Program-made: the position numbers and the translations under genes | Source of the DNA: JBBRBB01 sp038206235 | Lineage (GTDB): Bacteria > Bacteroidota > Bacteroidia > Chitinophagales > Chitinophagaceae | DNA: 64,000 nucleotides | Reading direction: 5' to 3' | Assembly (NCBI GenBank): GCA_038206235.1 | Contig: JBBRBB010000006.1 | Coordinates: forward strand, 1 to 64,000 | Notes under the pieces: generated by a model | Told to the model about the DNA's origin: nothing | Seen by the model: only the letters and a program-made list of their open reading frames with translations | Database searches by the model: none | In this document: piece after piece, positions 1 to 8,672 of the stretch | How positions within the stretch are numbered: the stretch's first letter is position 1 | How the letters are laid out: the number at the start of each line of letters is the position of its first letter

Positions 1-154
1 CTAAAGAGTTTGAAAAAGGTTGAGGACTCACTGCGGAACAGCATGTTTCTTGTGAACTGCTTAATGTCTCCACTTCTCTCAACCTTTTGCTTTGTAATCT
101 TGTGAATTAATAATTGTAAAAGTAAAAAATCGAACATACGAATGTCTCCTTTTG

Positions 155-355
155 TTAAATGCGTTTCAAGAGAAGCTGCTGAAGGCAATAAATTCCTTCT
201 TCTGCCAACCCTTCCAAATGAAACTCTAATGCTTCTTTTATATTTTGAAGGGTTTCATCAAGAGTGTTTCCTGTACTTATACACCCGGGAACATCTGGCA
301 GGTAAGCCGAATAATTATTTTCAGCTTGTTCCAGTATTGCAATAAATCTTCTCAT
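155..355 (-). pseudogene. HicB-like antitoxin, probably frameshifted near its C-terminus
   Basis: The 66-residue frame has the HicB fold signature: an N-terminal strand (RFIAILEQ), then YSAYLPDVPGC, GNTLDE and the helix ending EFHLEGLAEEG. HicB proteins normally continue with a proline/serine-rich hinge after that glycine. Here the frame drifts into a Leu-rich tail and stops. One base out of register, the DNA reads LPSAASLE, which resembles the expected hinge, and that frame stays open to the left edge of the window. This suggests a one-base deletion near position 180. No HicA toxin is visible between the gene and the edge, and the next gene is divergent. Family assignment is good; the frameshift is inference. 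Confidence 0.7.
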
Positions 356-407
356 GATTTAAAATTAATTATTTTTCGTACCTTTTGCCATCCAAATTTT
401 TTCTGCA

Positions 408-2153
408 ATGAAAACATTATCCATTCTTTCAATTGCAGCATTCATCAGTGTTGCATTCATACGGTTTAATACTTCTCCCAAAAACATTTCATTAGATGAC
501 TACAAAAAAAATGCAGATGCATATAAGCTTGTAAATGCATTCTTGTGTGCACCTAATCTTGCCTTAATTGATTTTGATGACAGCGCCAATGTTATTTCCT
601 TACTCTGGGGATGGGGCAATTACCGTATGCCTGTTACTGAAACTAATGACAGCGCAAGAATTTATTTTGAGCAGGGCATCAACATGTATTATGGCTTTCA
701 TATAATAGAAGCGGTTGCCTCTTTCGACAAGGCTGTAAAGTTTGATGAGAACTTTGCGATGGGTTATTGGGGTAAAGCTTTGGCTTATGGACCTAATATA
801 AACGACCTTGGATATGCAGCCTCACCCGATGCACTTGTTGCCATGCACAAAGCAAAAGAGTTATGCAATAAATGCACGCCTGTTGAAAAGGCATTAATAG
901 AAGCGATGCAGGTTAGATATTCTGAAGACACGACTCAAACAAGAGAATATCTAAACCAGCTCTATGCAGATGAGATGAAAAAAGTACATACAGATTTTCC
1001 GCAAAGCGCCGATGCTGCTGCTTTATATGCCGATGCTTTAATGGTGCAGCATCCCTGGGATTTGTACGACAGATTCTATAAACCCAAACCATGGACTCCT
1101 GAAATCGTAAGCATATTAGAGCAATTAATAAAACAATTTCCTGATAATCCAGGCGCAAGTCATTATTATATTCATGCCATTGAAGGTTCTGAACATCCTG
1201 AAAAAGGAATTGCTGTTGCAAACCGTTTGGGCAGCATGATGCCCGGTCTTGCGCATCTTGTGCACATGCCATCACACATATACATTCGCTCCGGTTATTA
1301 TAAGCAGGGCGTTGATGTAAATGAAAGCGCAGTGAAAGATTATTATAGTTATTTATCACAATATCCAACCGTAGTAAATAATTCTTTTCTATATATTATG
1401 CATAACCTGCATATGCAAGCCACCTGTGCTAATATGGATTGCCGCTATGCGGATGCAATGAAAATTTCAAACGATTGCAGAAACAGTATTGACAGTAATA
1501 TGCTTGATGCGGGTGGATTTTTTGGCGTGTACGGGCAGTATATGTACATGACACCCTATTTCACACAAATACGTTTTGGAAAATGGGATGATATACTAAA
1601 GGTTTTTCCAATTCCAGATTCCCGTGTTTATGCAAATATTATATGGCATTATGGAAGAGGATTGGCTTTTGCACGCAAGCACGATTTTGAGGGAGCCAAT
1701 ATTGAATTGAAAAAATTGCAGGATAGTATGACAAGTGAACAGTTGCAGGAAAGCCCGCCTGCATTTAACCCCGGTATTTCGGGCGTTCGTGTAGCCGAAA
1801 AAATTCTGCAGGGTGTTATTGCAGAAGAAAAAAATCAGCTTACACTCTCTGTGCAATTGCTGAAAGAAGCGGTTAATAATGAAGATGGTATGTTATACGG
1901 TGAGCCAAGAGACTGGCCGCATCCTGCACGGGAATATTTGGGGAGAGTATTGCTTAAGGCAGAGCAATATGCAGAAGCCGAAAAGGTGTACAGGGAAGAC
2001 CTAAGAATAAATCCGAATAATGCATGGTCATTAACCGGTTTGACTGATGCGCTTACGCATGAAGGAAAAAAGAAAGAAGCGATGGAAGCGCAGCAGCAAG
2101 CAACAAAAGCGCTGGAAAGAAGCGATGTGCAAATTGTAAGCTCGGTGTTTTAG
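408..2153 (+). CDS. Tetratricopeptide-repeat protein, exported or membrane-anchored
   Basis: A 581-residue protein. It starts with a short basic residue run and a hydrophobic segment (about residues 3-20), consistent with a signal peptide or anchor. Tandem alpha-helical repeats follow: one clear TPR lies near residues 88-150 (YYGFHIIEAVASFDKAVKFD, then GYWGKALAYG) and another near 505-570 (AEKVYREDLRINPNNAWSL). The middle carries HYYIHAIEGS and HLVHMPSHIYIRSGYY, features I associate with large TPR proteins of Bacteroidota with no known enzymatic role. The start is an ATG directly before the hydrophobic segment. It stands alone, followed by a decayed region. The partner is unknown; a scaffold for protein-protein contacts is the family expectation. 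Confidence 0.8.
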   Translation: MKTLSILSIAAFISVAFIRFNTSPKNISLDDYKKNADAYKLVNAFLCAPNLALIDFDDSANVISLLWGWGNYRMPVTETNDSARIYFEQGINMYYGFHIIEAVASFDKAVKFDENFAMGYWGKALAYGPNINDLGYAASPDALVAMHKAKELCNKCTPVEKALIEAMQVRYSEDTTQTREYLNQLYADEMKKVHTDFPQSADAAALYADALMVQHPWDLYDRFYKPKPWTPEIVSILEQLIKQFPDNPGASHYYIHAIEGSEHPEKGIAVANRLGSMMPGLAHLVHMPSHIYIRSGYYKQGVDVNESAVKDYYSYLSQYPTVVNNSFLYIMHNLHMQATCANMDCRYADAMKISNDCRNSIDSNMLDAGGFFGVYGQYMYMTPYFTQIRFGKWDDILKVFPIPDSRVYANIIWHYGRGLAFARKHDFEGANIELKKLQDSMTSEQLQESPPAFNPGISGVRVAEKILQGVIAEEKNQLTLSVQLLKEAVNNEDGMLYGEPRDWPHPAREYLGRVLLKAEQYAEAEKVYREDLRINPNNAWSLTGLTDALTHEGKKKEAMEAQQQATKALERSDVQIVSSVF

Positions 2154-2181
2154 GATTTTATTTTTGATACCGCTTTAGTCT

Positions 2182-2354
2182 TTATTTCTTAATTAATCGC
2201 TGCCTTTTTTTCTGTTTAATCATTTCAACAGTTTCTTTGGTATAAGACAGAATGAATTTCAAATGTTCTTCCTTTGGCAGGTCTTTTATTTCCTGGCATG
2301 CTTTCTCTTTCCATTCCACACTTCTAACTGCGCTTTAGAAATCTTAGTTTTCAT
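2182..2354 (-). pseudogene. Short frameshifted reading frame, unknown family
   Basis: Reading leftwards from ATG 2354, the DNA encodes MKTKISKAQLEVW and then hits a stop. One register away, the same stretch continues without interruption as KEKACQEIKDLPKEEH, then KFILSYTKETVEMIKQKKR, ending at the stop at 2182. The joined product would be about 57 residues, charged and helical. The span is 173 bases, not a multiple of three, as a single frameshift would give. I do not recognise the family. It lies in a cluster of three damaged loci between 1 and 2.9 kb. Confidence 0.35.
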
Positions 2355-2421
2355 AATCAATGATGCAGCTATCTTATTTTTAGTTTAGCAGGATTTTGAG
2401 AAGTATTCCAAAAAACCAATA

Positions 2422-2903
2422 ATGGTAGACGACGCTGCCATGTACCCATCAAAAAACATTATAGAAAATGCAGTGAATTCTAAAGATCATACAACTTTAG
2501 TAGCAGCAGTTAAGGCAGCGGGGCTGCTGGAAACCTTGGAAGGCGATGGCCCTTTTACCGTTTTCGCTCCAACACATGAAGCCTTTAATAAACTTCCGAA
2601 AGGCACCGTAGAAACATTATTAAAACCGGAAAACAAAGAAATGCTTACTTCTGTTTTAACCTATCATGTTGTTGCAGGAAAAATAGATAGTAAAACATTG
2701 ATAGACTGGATTAAGAAAAATAACGGCACATATACAGCGACAACAGTGCAGGGCGATGAGCTTACATTTACAATGAGTGGTAATAAATAATATTATGCTT
2801 ACAGATGCAAAAGGCAATATGGCTAAAATAACAGTTAAAGATGTATAATCAGAAAAATGGAGTGATACATGTAATTGATACAGTGCTGATGCCAAAAAGC
2901 TGA
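2422..2903 (+). pseudogene. Fasciclin (FAS1) domain protein broken by two frameshifts
   Basis: The intact first part (residues 1-122, ending at the stop at 2790) has the FAS1 hallmarks: NIIENAVNSKDHTTLVAAVK, GDGPFTVFAPTHEAFNKLP and a YHVV box. The domain should then run on to its last strands. These are present but out of frame: NIMLTDAKGNMAKITVKDV lies one register off after 2790, and NQKNGVIHVIDTVLMPKS lies in a third register ending at the stop at 2903. The final motif GVIHVIDTVLMP is the classic end of a FAS1 domain. The gene therefore carries two indels, at about 2785-2792 and 2848-2853. No signal peptide is seen. The family is associated with surface adhesion. Sequencing error is the alternative to true decay. 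Confidence 0.8.
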
Positions 2904-2927
2904 TTCATTTGAGTTTTAAAGATAAGC

Positions 2928-2956
2928 AGGGGCTGCTTTTAGTAGCCCCTTTTCTT
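2928..2956 (+). terminator. Rho-independent terminator after the FAS1 locus
   Basis: A 10-bp stem (AGGGGCTGCT / AGTAGCCCCT, one G-T pair) with a three-base loop is followed by a T-rich run. It sits 25 bases after the last FAS1 stop. Confidence 0.8.
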
Positions 2957-2957
2957 T

Positions 2958-2965
2958 TAGTTTTG
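2958..2965 (+). promoter_or_regulatory. -7 promoter box of the VanZ-like gene
   Basis: TAGTTTTG matches the Bacteroidota -7 consensus TAnnTTTG. It begins in the T-run of the preceding terminator and ends 8 bases before the GTG start at 2974, so the mRNA would have almost no leader. No good -33 box was found. Confidence 0.45.
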
Positions 2966-2973
2966 CAAAAAAA

Positions 2974-3357
2974 GTGAAGCCTAAGGCAATCTCCTTTATT
3001 CCCGCATTTATTTGGTTTCTTATTACTACCATACTTCTTGTGATTCCCGGCTCCGATTTACCAAAAGACGCTTTTTTGGAAGCCATCTATTTTGATAAAT
3101 GGGTGCATATAGGACTATTTGGAACATTAGTTTTCCTTATGTGTCTTCCATTGGTTAAAAGAAATAATCCTTTAAAAGCATTTTTGGTTATTACCTTTTC
3201 TGGAATTGCTTACGGTATTTTTATGGAATTTGTTCAGAAATTTTGGACCACCGACCGTGCCTTTGATATTACCGATATGCTGGCAGATGCTGTTGGATGT
3301 TTCTTAGCCTGGATATTTATAAAGAGATTGTATACACTAAAGAAAAAGCCCCTGTAG
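2974..3357 (+). CDS. VanZ-like family membrane protein
   Basis: A 127-residue protein with a GTG start. Four hydrophobic segments fit the VanZ fold: residues about 7-24, 43-62, 70-88 and 105-118. The family motif region includes DKWVHIGLFG, with the conserved Lys-His pair in the second membrane segment. Residues FMEFVQKFWTTDRAFDITDMLADAVG match the family's conserved acidic third part. VanZ confers low-level teicoplanin resistance in enterococci; most VanZ-like homologues are chromosomal proteins of unknown role, so resistance should not be inferred. Monocistronic, with hairpins on both sides. Confidence 0.85.
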   Translation: MKPKAISFIPAFIWFLITTILLVIPGSDLPKDAFLEAIYFDKWVHIGLFGTLVFLMCLPLVKRNNPLKAFLVITFSGIAYGIFMEFVQKFWTTDRAFDITDMLADAVGCFLAWIFIKRLYTLKKKPL

Positions 3358-3368
3358 AAACAGGGGCC
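3345..3368 (-). terminator. Terminator of the MMPL exporter gene (minus strand)
   Basis: GCCCCTG and CAGGGGC form a 7-bp stem with a 6-base loop. The T-run lies on the minus-strand side (CTTTTTCTTT), so it best serves the exporter transcribed from 5899 leftwards, about 200 bases beyond its stop. The vanZ stop codon lies in the loop, so it may also shape the vanZ mRNA end. Confidence 0.6.
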
Positions 3369-3571
3369 GCAACCAAAACTAACTGCTTATGAGAAAAATC
3401 GACTACTTTTTATCTAAAATTTAGCAAACACAGTGCCAAAAATTTCTTTTTAAATAAAAAAATCAATAATTTTTAAACGATGAACTTTGTTTGTATAAAA
3501 CACAAAACGGTTTAAAATTTAAAGGGGAAATTTTAAGTTCATTTTTCAATTCTTTGCCTTTCAAAGACTCG

Positions 3572-5899
3572 CTATAAAATTTTGTTTTTATTTTTTTTTG
3601 CGAGCGTTCTCATAAGTGCCGGTAATAAAATGAGATTGGTAAGTGTTCCCGTAACTAATGTTAAGGATGTGAGCCAGCCTAATGCTTTTGTGCCTCCAAA
3701 ATTGCTAAAGCAAAAAATAACAAAGCCTGCTATTAATACTAATGAAGTATACAAAATGCTGATGCCCGTGTGGCGAATGGTTTGCTTTAAAGTTTCATCT
3801 GCGTTATAATTATTGTTTGCAAACTCCTGCCGGTAATTTATCAGGAAACGAATGGTTACATCTATCACTATGCCCAGCGCTACACTGAAAATTAATACAG
3901 TAGAGGGTTTCAGCGCAATGCCCGCCCAGCCCATAACACCTGCAGTAATTATAAGCGGTATGGTATTGGGTATAAGCGAGCATAATAAAATTTTCACAGA
4001 ACGAAAAAGATATAACATGCATAATGCAATTAAGATAAAGGCCCAGAAAATACTTTGCTTTAATCCATTAATGATGTAAGTAATTCCTTCCAGAAAGGTA
4101 ATGCTGCTTCCGGTATAAGAAACTTTGTAAGAGGTATCAAAAACAGAAGATGCAAAGGAATCAATATGGTGCAGCAGTACGGGAAGTTTGACGCTTCCTA
4201 TGTCTTTCATATTTACGCTGATTCTTGCAACTTGCTTATTGCTGTCAATAAAACTATTGAGCATTTTATTCAATGCGTTTTTACTGCTGTCTTTTTTATT
4301 CGTGATTAAATATTTACGCATAAGCGGAAAATCAAATTCTGAGGGCACTGCATAATCTACACTGTCACCTTCATAGTATGCCTGTTTAGCGAATTTTAAT
4401 CCATCCACAAATGATAATGGCTTTGCAGCTTCCGGTTGTGCAGCAATGTATTGAGAAAATATATCAATGTTATTAATGGCATCTGTATTACGTGTTAAAC
4501 CATTTTTCTTTTTTGTGTCAACGGTTATTTCAAGCGGCATAATACCATTGAAGTTTTTTTCAAACCACTTAAGGTCAGTATATATTTTGTCGTTCTTTGG
4601 CAAGTCATCCACAATAAATCCTTCGCTCTTTAGTTTTAAAATACCTGCCGCTGAAATAATAATAGCAATTAAAGTAATGGCATATATCCATATACTTTTA
4701 TTGAAAGCCCAGTATTCAATTTTACCTAAAATGTTTTTTAAAAATGCAGTATCAAGATATTTCATTTGTGTTTTTGTTGGCGGGGGCAGATAGCTTAAGA
4801 CGGAAGGAATAAAAATTACCGAGATAATAAAAAGCAACATGATATTAATGCCGGAAACTATTCCAAATTCTTTAAGCAATGCGCTTTGCGTTAACGCAAA
4901 CACAGCAAACCCAATAGCGGCAGCGATATTGCAAAAGAGTGTTACAATGCTCATGCGACTAATCATAGTTATAAGGGCTGTATGTTTATCGCCTGTGTCT
5001 TTATAACCCGTATGATATTTATTGAGAAAATAAATGCAATTCGGTACACCGATTACTACAATAAGCGGTGGTATTAATGCTGTAAGCAAGGTGATTTTAT
5101 AACCTAATAACACTATAGTTGCAAGACTGAAAATAACGCCCATGCCTACTACTAATAAACTCATAATAGTTGCATACCATGAGCGAAAAAAAAGCAGGAG
5201 TGTAAGGGCAGATAAAATGAAAGAACCGGTAAGAAACCAATTCATCTCCTTTGCAATACGATTGGCAACGGAGGTTCGAATAAAAGGTAATCCACTTATA
5301 TAAACCTGCAAACCTGTTTGTTGTTTAAAATCATCAATCTGTTGGATTATATTTTTTATCAATCTTGTTCTTCCCTTGCTGTTAATAGTGTCTTTGTTTA
5401 ATCGGGCAGCTATAAGATATGCGTGTGCATTTAAATTATATAACCTACCTGCATAAAAAGGAAGATTTTCAAAAGCATGTCTGTCGCTATCAAGCAGCAC
5501 TTGTGAATTATAGGGAAGATGGAAAATTTTTTGCGATTGCAGCTTTTCAGCAGAATCGTTTCGAACAAGTTCAGATGCTTCAGGAATGCTTAAAACATCT
5601 TCAACGCCTGCAATTCTTTTTATATTTTTTTCTAAGGTTGATGATGCATTGAAAATGGCAGGGGTATAAAATTTTGTGGCTGTAATACCGATGACAACTG
5701 TATTTGCATCATCTCCGAATTTTTTTTTGAACGAAAGATATTCTTTGTATTTACTGTTTTGCTCAGGAATTGCTTTTGAAAAATCGTAGCTTAACTCAAC
5801 CTTTGAAGCGAAGAAGCTCATAACTGCAGTTAATGAGAGCAGCGCAATAAGTAAGAATAAACGATATTTCAGAATAAATTGAGCCAGGCTGTTCCACAT
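3572..5899 (-). CDS. RND/MMPL-family exporter (patched-like)
   Basis: A 775-residue integral membrane protein with the internal duplication of RND transporters. A single N-terminal membrane helix (about residues 15-32) leads into a large extracytoplasmic loop (about 33-215). A cluster of five helices follows, including LTGSFILSALTLLLFF and LLTALIPPLIVVIGVPNCIY. A second lone helix near residue 405 starts the second half, which repeats the same plan and ends in five helices. This matches the MMPL/sterol-sensing group rather than the AcrB drug pumps, and no membrane-fusion or outer-membrane partner is adjacent. Such proteins export lipids or hydrophobic compounds; the substrate cannot be told. 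The ATG at 5899 is preferred over a TTG two codons upstream. Confidence 0.85.
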   Translation of the reverse strand: MWNSLAQFILKYRLFLLIALLSLTAVMSFFASKVELSYDFSKAIPEQNSKYKEYLSFKKKFGDDANTVVIGITATKFYTPAIFNASSTLEKNIKRIAGVEDVLSIPEASELVRNDSAEKLQSQKIFHLPYNSQVLLDSDRHAFENLPFYAGRLYNLNAHAYLIAARLNKDTINSKGRTRLIKNIIQQIDDFKQQTGLQVYISGLPFIRTSVANRIAKEMNWFLTGSFILSALTLLLFFRSWYATIMSLLVVGMGVIFSLATIVLLGYKITLLTALIPPLIVVIGVPNCIYFLNKYHTGYKDTGDKHTALITMISRMSIVTLFCNIAAAIGFAVFALTQSALLKEFGIVSGINIMLLFIISVIFIPSVLSYLPPPTKTQMKYLDTAFLKNILGKIEYWAFNKSIWIYAITLIAIIISAAGILKLKSEGFIVDDLPKNDKIYTDLKWFEKNFNGIMPLEITVDTKKKNGLTRNTDAINNIDIFSQYIAAQPEAAKPLSFVDGLKFAKQAYYEGDSVDYAVPSEFDFPLMRKYLITNKKDSSKNALNKMLNSFIDSNKQVARISVNMKDIGSVKLPVLLHHIDSFASSVFDTSYKVSYTGSSITFLEGITYIINGLKQSIFWAFILIALCMLYLFRSVKILLCSLIPNTIPLIITAGVMGWAGIALKPSTVLIFSVALGIVIDVTIRFLINYRQEFANNNYNADETLKQTIRHTGISILYTSLVLIAGFVIFCFSNFGGTKALGWLTSLTLVTGTLTNLILLPALMRTLAKKNKNKIL

Positions 5900-6140
5900 G
5901 TGCAAGGCGGTTAGAATGCTTTATAAAAATATGTAAGGTAGTTAAAAGTATATAAGCTGGCTTTGAAAAAGATAATAGAGCAAGTATACACTCGGGTAAT
6001 TTGAGAAGTCTTGGAGTAAACAATTACGAAGCTTCCCCTTGCTGAATAGAATTGTTGCAGTATCATAGTCCGCCAAACGGCAGGAAGAGTGGCTATGGAG
6101 TAGCCCTATAGTTCGTTACAAAAAAATCATTCTTTAAATA

Positions 6141-7004
6141 TCACTGTACCGTTGCCCGAAAGGCACCATTTGTAATAACTACGGTATTGCCCGCAGAATC
6201 TTTTGTTTTTCCTGAAAATGTTGCTGCAACCTCTTTTGTTATATCGTTATAACTTGTAATAACAATATCAATGGCATCGGGCAGGGTAGATGCATCTGCG
6301 TTATAAATTATATCTCCGAAAATAGTTGAGAAAAGAAAACTATTATCAACGCCGGTTGTATATGTGCCTGGAGTTATTGCAGTAGTTGGGAAAGTTACAC
6401 GCATGAAAATTATACTATCTGTGCCCGATTGTACATTACCGGTTAGAGAAAGTTCGTTTGAAACAGACGTATCGAAGATTGCAGATGTTACAGGCCCGCT
6501 ATAAGTGGCAGAATCATCCCTGAATTGCCATGTATTTAATGCAATTCCGGTAGTATCAGTACCGCCTAAACCGGTGCCGGTACTGTCTTGCACATTTACA
6601 GTAAAAGTACAGGAGCTGGTATCAAAAACTACAGTAAAATCAGTTGGTATAGGTAAAATGGGTGTGCCTATTGGTCTAAGTATAACTATATTAATACCTG
6701 TAGAAGAAAAAAATCCTGAGGAGGAAAATAAAAAACCATTCTGCTGGTCTGTTGTAATAGTGTAAGTGCCTGCAGTAGTAACATTCACTTGTATTTGTAC
6801 GTAAGCTGTGTCACTGCCCGGAGTAATTCCGTTATAGAATGTACCTATTACCGTATCAGGAAGACAAATACCAAAAGAATCTCTCAAACTGCCGGTAGCC
6901 AGAAATGTAGAATCATTTTCAACACTCAATTCTTTTTGACAGGCAGGAAAAACAAAAAATGAAATGAGAAATGCTATAGGGATAACGGGCAATAATTTTT
7001 TCAT
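6141..7004 (-). CDS. Lipoprotein of unknown function
   Basis: Starting at ATG 7004 the protein has 287 residues. It opens with MKKLLPVIPIAFLISFFVFP followed at once by Ala-Cys-Gln, a good lipoprotein signal with the acylated Cys near residue 22. The mature part is rich in Thr, Ser, Gly and Asp and poor in charge, typical of a beta-sandwich surface protein. Repeating phrases such as TPGSDTAYVQIQVNVTTAGT and TPGTYTTGVDNSFLF hint at internal repetition. An upstream in-frame extension to 7097 is possible but would bury the signal peptide. I do not recognise the family. Confidence 0.7.
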   Translation of the reverse strand: MKKLLPVIPIAFLISFFVFPACQKELSVENDSTFLATGSLRDSFGICLPDTVIGTFYNGITPGSDTAYVQIQVNVTTAGTYTITTDQQNGFLFSSSGFFSSTGINIVILRPIGTPILPIPTDFTVVFDTSSCTFTVNVQDSTGTGLGGTDTTGIALNTWQFRDDSATYSGPVTSAIFDTSVSNELSLTGNVQSGTDSIIFMRVTFPTTAITPGTYTTGVDNSFLFSTIFGDIIYNADASTLPDAIDIVITSYNDITKEVAATFSGKTKDSAGNTVVITNGAFRATVQ

Positions 7005-7145
7005 CTGAAATTTTTTTCTGCAATTAAAAATATTATTTCTATAACGATTAGGCCATGAAAAAAATTGTCTTGCAAAAATGGATTTTGATTTTTGCAAATC
7101 ATCAAAGTTTATTAGATAATTTAACCTCTGAGCTATCGTTTATTT

Positions 7146-8558
7146 TTATACTTGGCTATTACTAATATCCCCTACCATTTTTTCAGGTACAACCCATTCA
7201 TCAAATTGTTCGGGAGTTACGTAACCCAACTTAACAGCCATTTCCTTTAAAGAAGTTCCTTCCTTGTGGGCTTTCTGTGCAATCTCAGCGGCTTTATAAT
7301 AACCGATTCTTGTGTTTAATGCAGTTACCAGCATCAGGCTGTTTTCAACATGTTTTTTTATATTGGCTTCGATAGGCTCAATGCCCATTGCGCATTTATC
7401 GTTGAATGAAACACAGCCTTCACCAATTAATCTTGCAGAGTGCAGAAAATTATATATCATCACAGGCTTAAATACATTCAGTTCAAAATGACCTGTTGCC
7501 CCGCCAATATTTATTGCTACATCATTACCAAGAACCTGTGCAGCAATCATAGTTAATGCTTCGCATTGTGTAGGATTAACTTTTCCTGGCATAATAGAAG
7601 AGCCAGGCTCATTATCAGGAATAGAAATTTCTCCAATGCCACTGCGTGGGCCACTTGCCAATAATCTTATATCATTCGCAATCTTCATTAAACTCACTGC
7701 GGCTGTTTTCAAAGCGCCATGCGATTCTACAATAGCATCATGTGCGGCAAGAGCTTCAAATTTATTTTCAGCAGTAACAAAAGGTAAACCTGTCAACTCA
7801 GCAATTTTTTTGGCCACCGATTCAGCGTAACCTTCTGGTGCGTGAATGCCTGTGCCTACTGCCGTTGCGCCTAAAGCCAGTTCACTTAAATGCGGTAATG
7901 AGTTTTTAATTGCTTTCAGTGCATGATTTAACTGTGATGTGTATCCGCTGAATTCCTGGCCCAGTGTAAGAGGAGTTGCATCCATGCAATGCGTACGGCC
8001 AATTTTTACAATGTGCATGAATGCCTTGCTTTTTTCTGAGAGAGTATTACGCAGTTTTTCTATCCCCGGGATTGTCTTTCCAACAAGCATTTTGTAAGCT
8101 GCAATATGCATGGCGGTAGGGAAGGTGTCATTGGATGATTGTGATTTATTTACATCATCATTTGGATGAAGGAATTTTTCTTTATCAGTTAAGGCGCCGC
8201 CTTTAAGTACATGAGCCCGATAAGCAATTACTTCGTTGACATTCATATTACTTTGCGTTCCGCTGCCGGTTTGCCAAACAACAAGAGGAAACTGATCATC
8301 TAACTTTCCTTCCAGAATTTCATCACAGACCTGCGCAATAGCATCTCTTTTCTCGTTTGCTAAAACTCCAAATTCATTATTCGTTAATGCAGCAGCCTTT
8401 TTTAAATAGGCAAATGCCTGAATAACAGGTTTGGGCATTTTATTTATGTCCTGCGCTATTTTAAAGTTCTCAATACTGCGTTGGGTTTGTGCGCCCCAAT
8501 ATACATTGGAAGGAACTTTTACTTCGCCCATTGTATCTTTTTCTATACGATAATCCAT
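7146..8558 (-). CDS. fumC: Fumarate hydratase class II
   Basis: A 470-residue, iron-independent fumarase that interconverts fumarate and malate in the cytosolic TCA cycle. Superfamily motifs are all present: TGSGTQSNMNVNEV (about residues 97-110), HPNDDVNKSQSSNDTFPTAM (131-150), the proton-shuttling His in GRTH (190), and the catalytic-loop signature GSSIMPGKVNPTQ (319-331). Length equals the family norm. The start at 8558 is chosen because MDYRIEKDTMGEVKVPSN matches the usual N-terminus; upstream codons up to 8654 are low-complexity and Ile-rich. Fpg lies immediately upstream in the same direction, with a likely separate fumC promoter in the gap. Confidence 0.97.
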   Translation of the reverse strand: MDYRIEKDTMGEVKVPSNVYWGAQTQRSIENFKIAQDINKMPKPVIQAFAYLKKAAALTNNEFGVLANEKRDAIAQVCDEILEGKLDDQFPLVVWQTGSGTQSNMNVNEVIAYRAHVLKGGALTDKEKFLHPNDDVNKSQSSNDTFPTAMHIAAYKMLVGKTIPGIEKLRNTLSEKSKAFMHIVKIGRTHCMDATPLTLGQEFSGYTSQLNHALKAIKNSLPHLSELALGATAVGTGIHAPEGYAESVAKKIAELTGLPFVTAENKFEALAAHDAIVESHGALKTAAVSLMKIANDIRLLASGPRSGIGEISIPDNEPGSSIMPGKVNPTQCEALTMIAAQVLGNDVAINIGGATGHFELNVFKPVMIYNFLHSARLIGEGCVSFNDKCAMGIEPIEANIKKHVENSLMLVTALNTRIGYYKAAEIAQKAHKEGTSLKEMAVKLGYVTPEQFDEWVVPEKMVGDISNSQV

Positions 8559-8596
8559 AATAAAGTTTTTGGTTTGTGGTTTGCAGTTGTTTTTGA

Positions 8597-8604
8597 CAAA
8601 GGTA
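8597..8604 (-). promoter_or_regulatory. -7 promoter box of fumC
   Basis: On the minus strand this reads TACCTTTG, an exact TAnnTTTG match, 38 bases before the fumC ATG. No clear -33 TTTG was seen at 19-21 bases. Confidence 0.45.
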
Positions 8605-8651
8605 ACGTGGAGATTAATAATGATAATTATGTGTGAGGATTTTGTGATTGT

Positions 8652-8665
8652 CAACTGCCAACTGC
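8652..8665. repeat. Two-unit heptamer repeat (CAACTGC)
   Basis: Two perfect copies of CAACTGC lie in the short gap between fumC and the glycosylase gene. It is the shortest member of the period-7 repeat family found across the window. Confidence 0.6.
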
Positions 8666-8672
8666 CCGCTAT

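Noticed and set aside
913..1368. A 151-residue minus-strand frame opposite the TPR gene
   Set aside because: Shadow of a convincing plus-strand gene with family motifs; the minus-strand product has no recognisable pattern.
3389..3424. Tiny frame MRKIDYFLSKI in the gap after the vanZ-like gene
   Set aside because: Eleven codons with no gene behind it on that strand to regulate. Cannot be told from chance.
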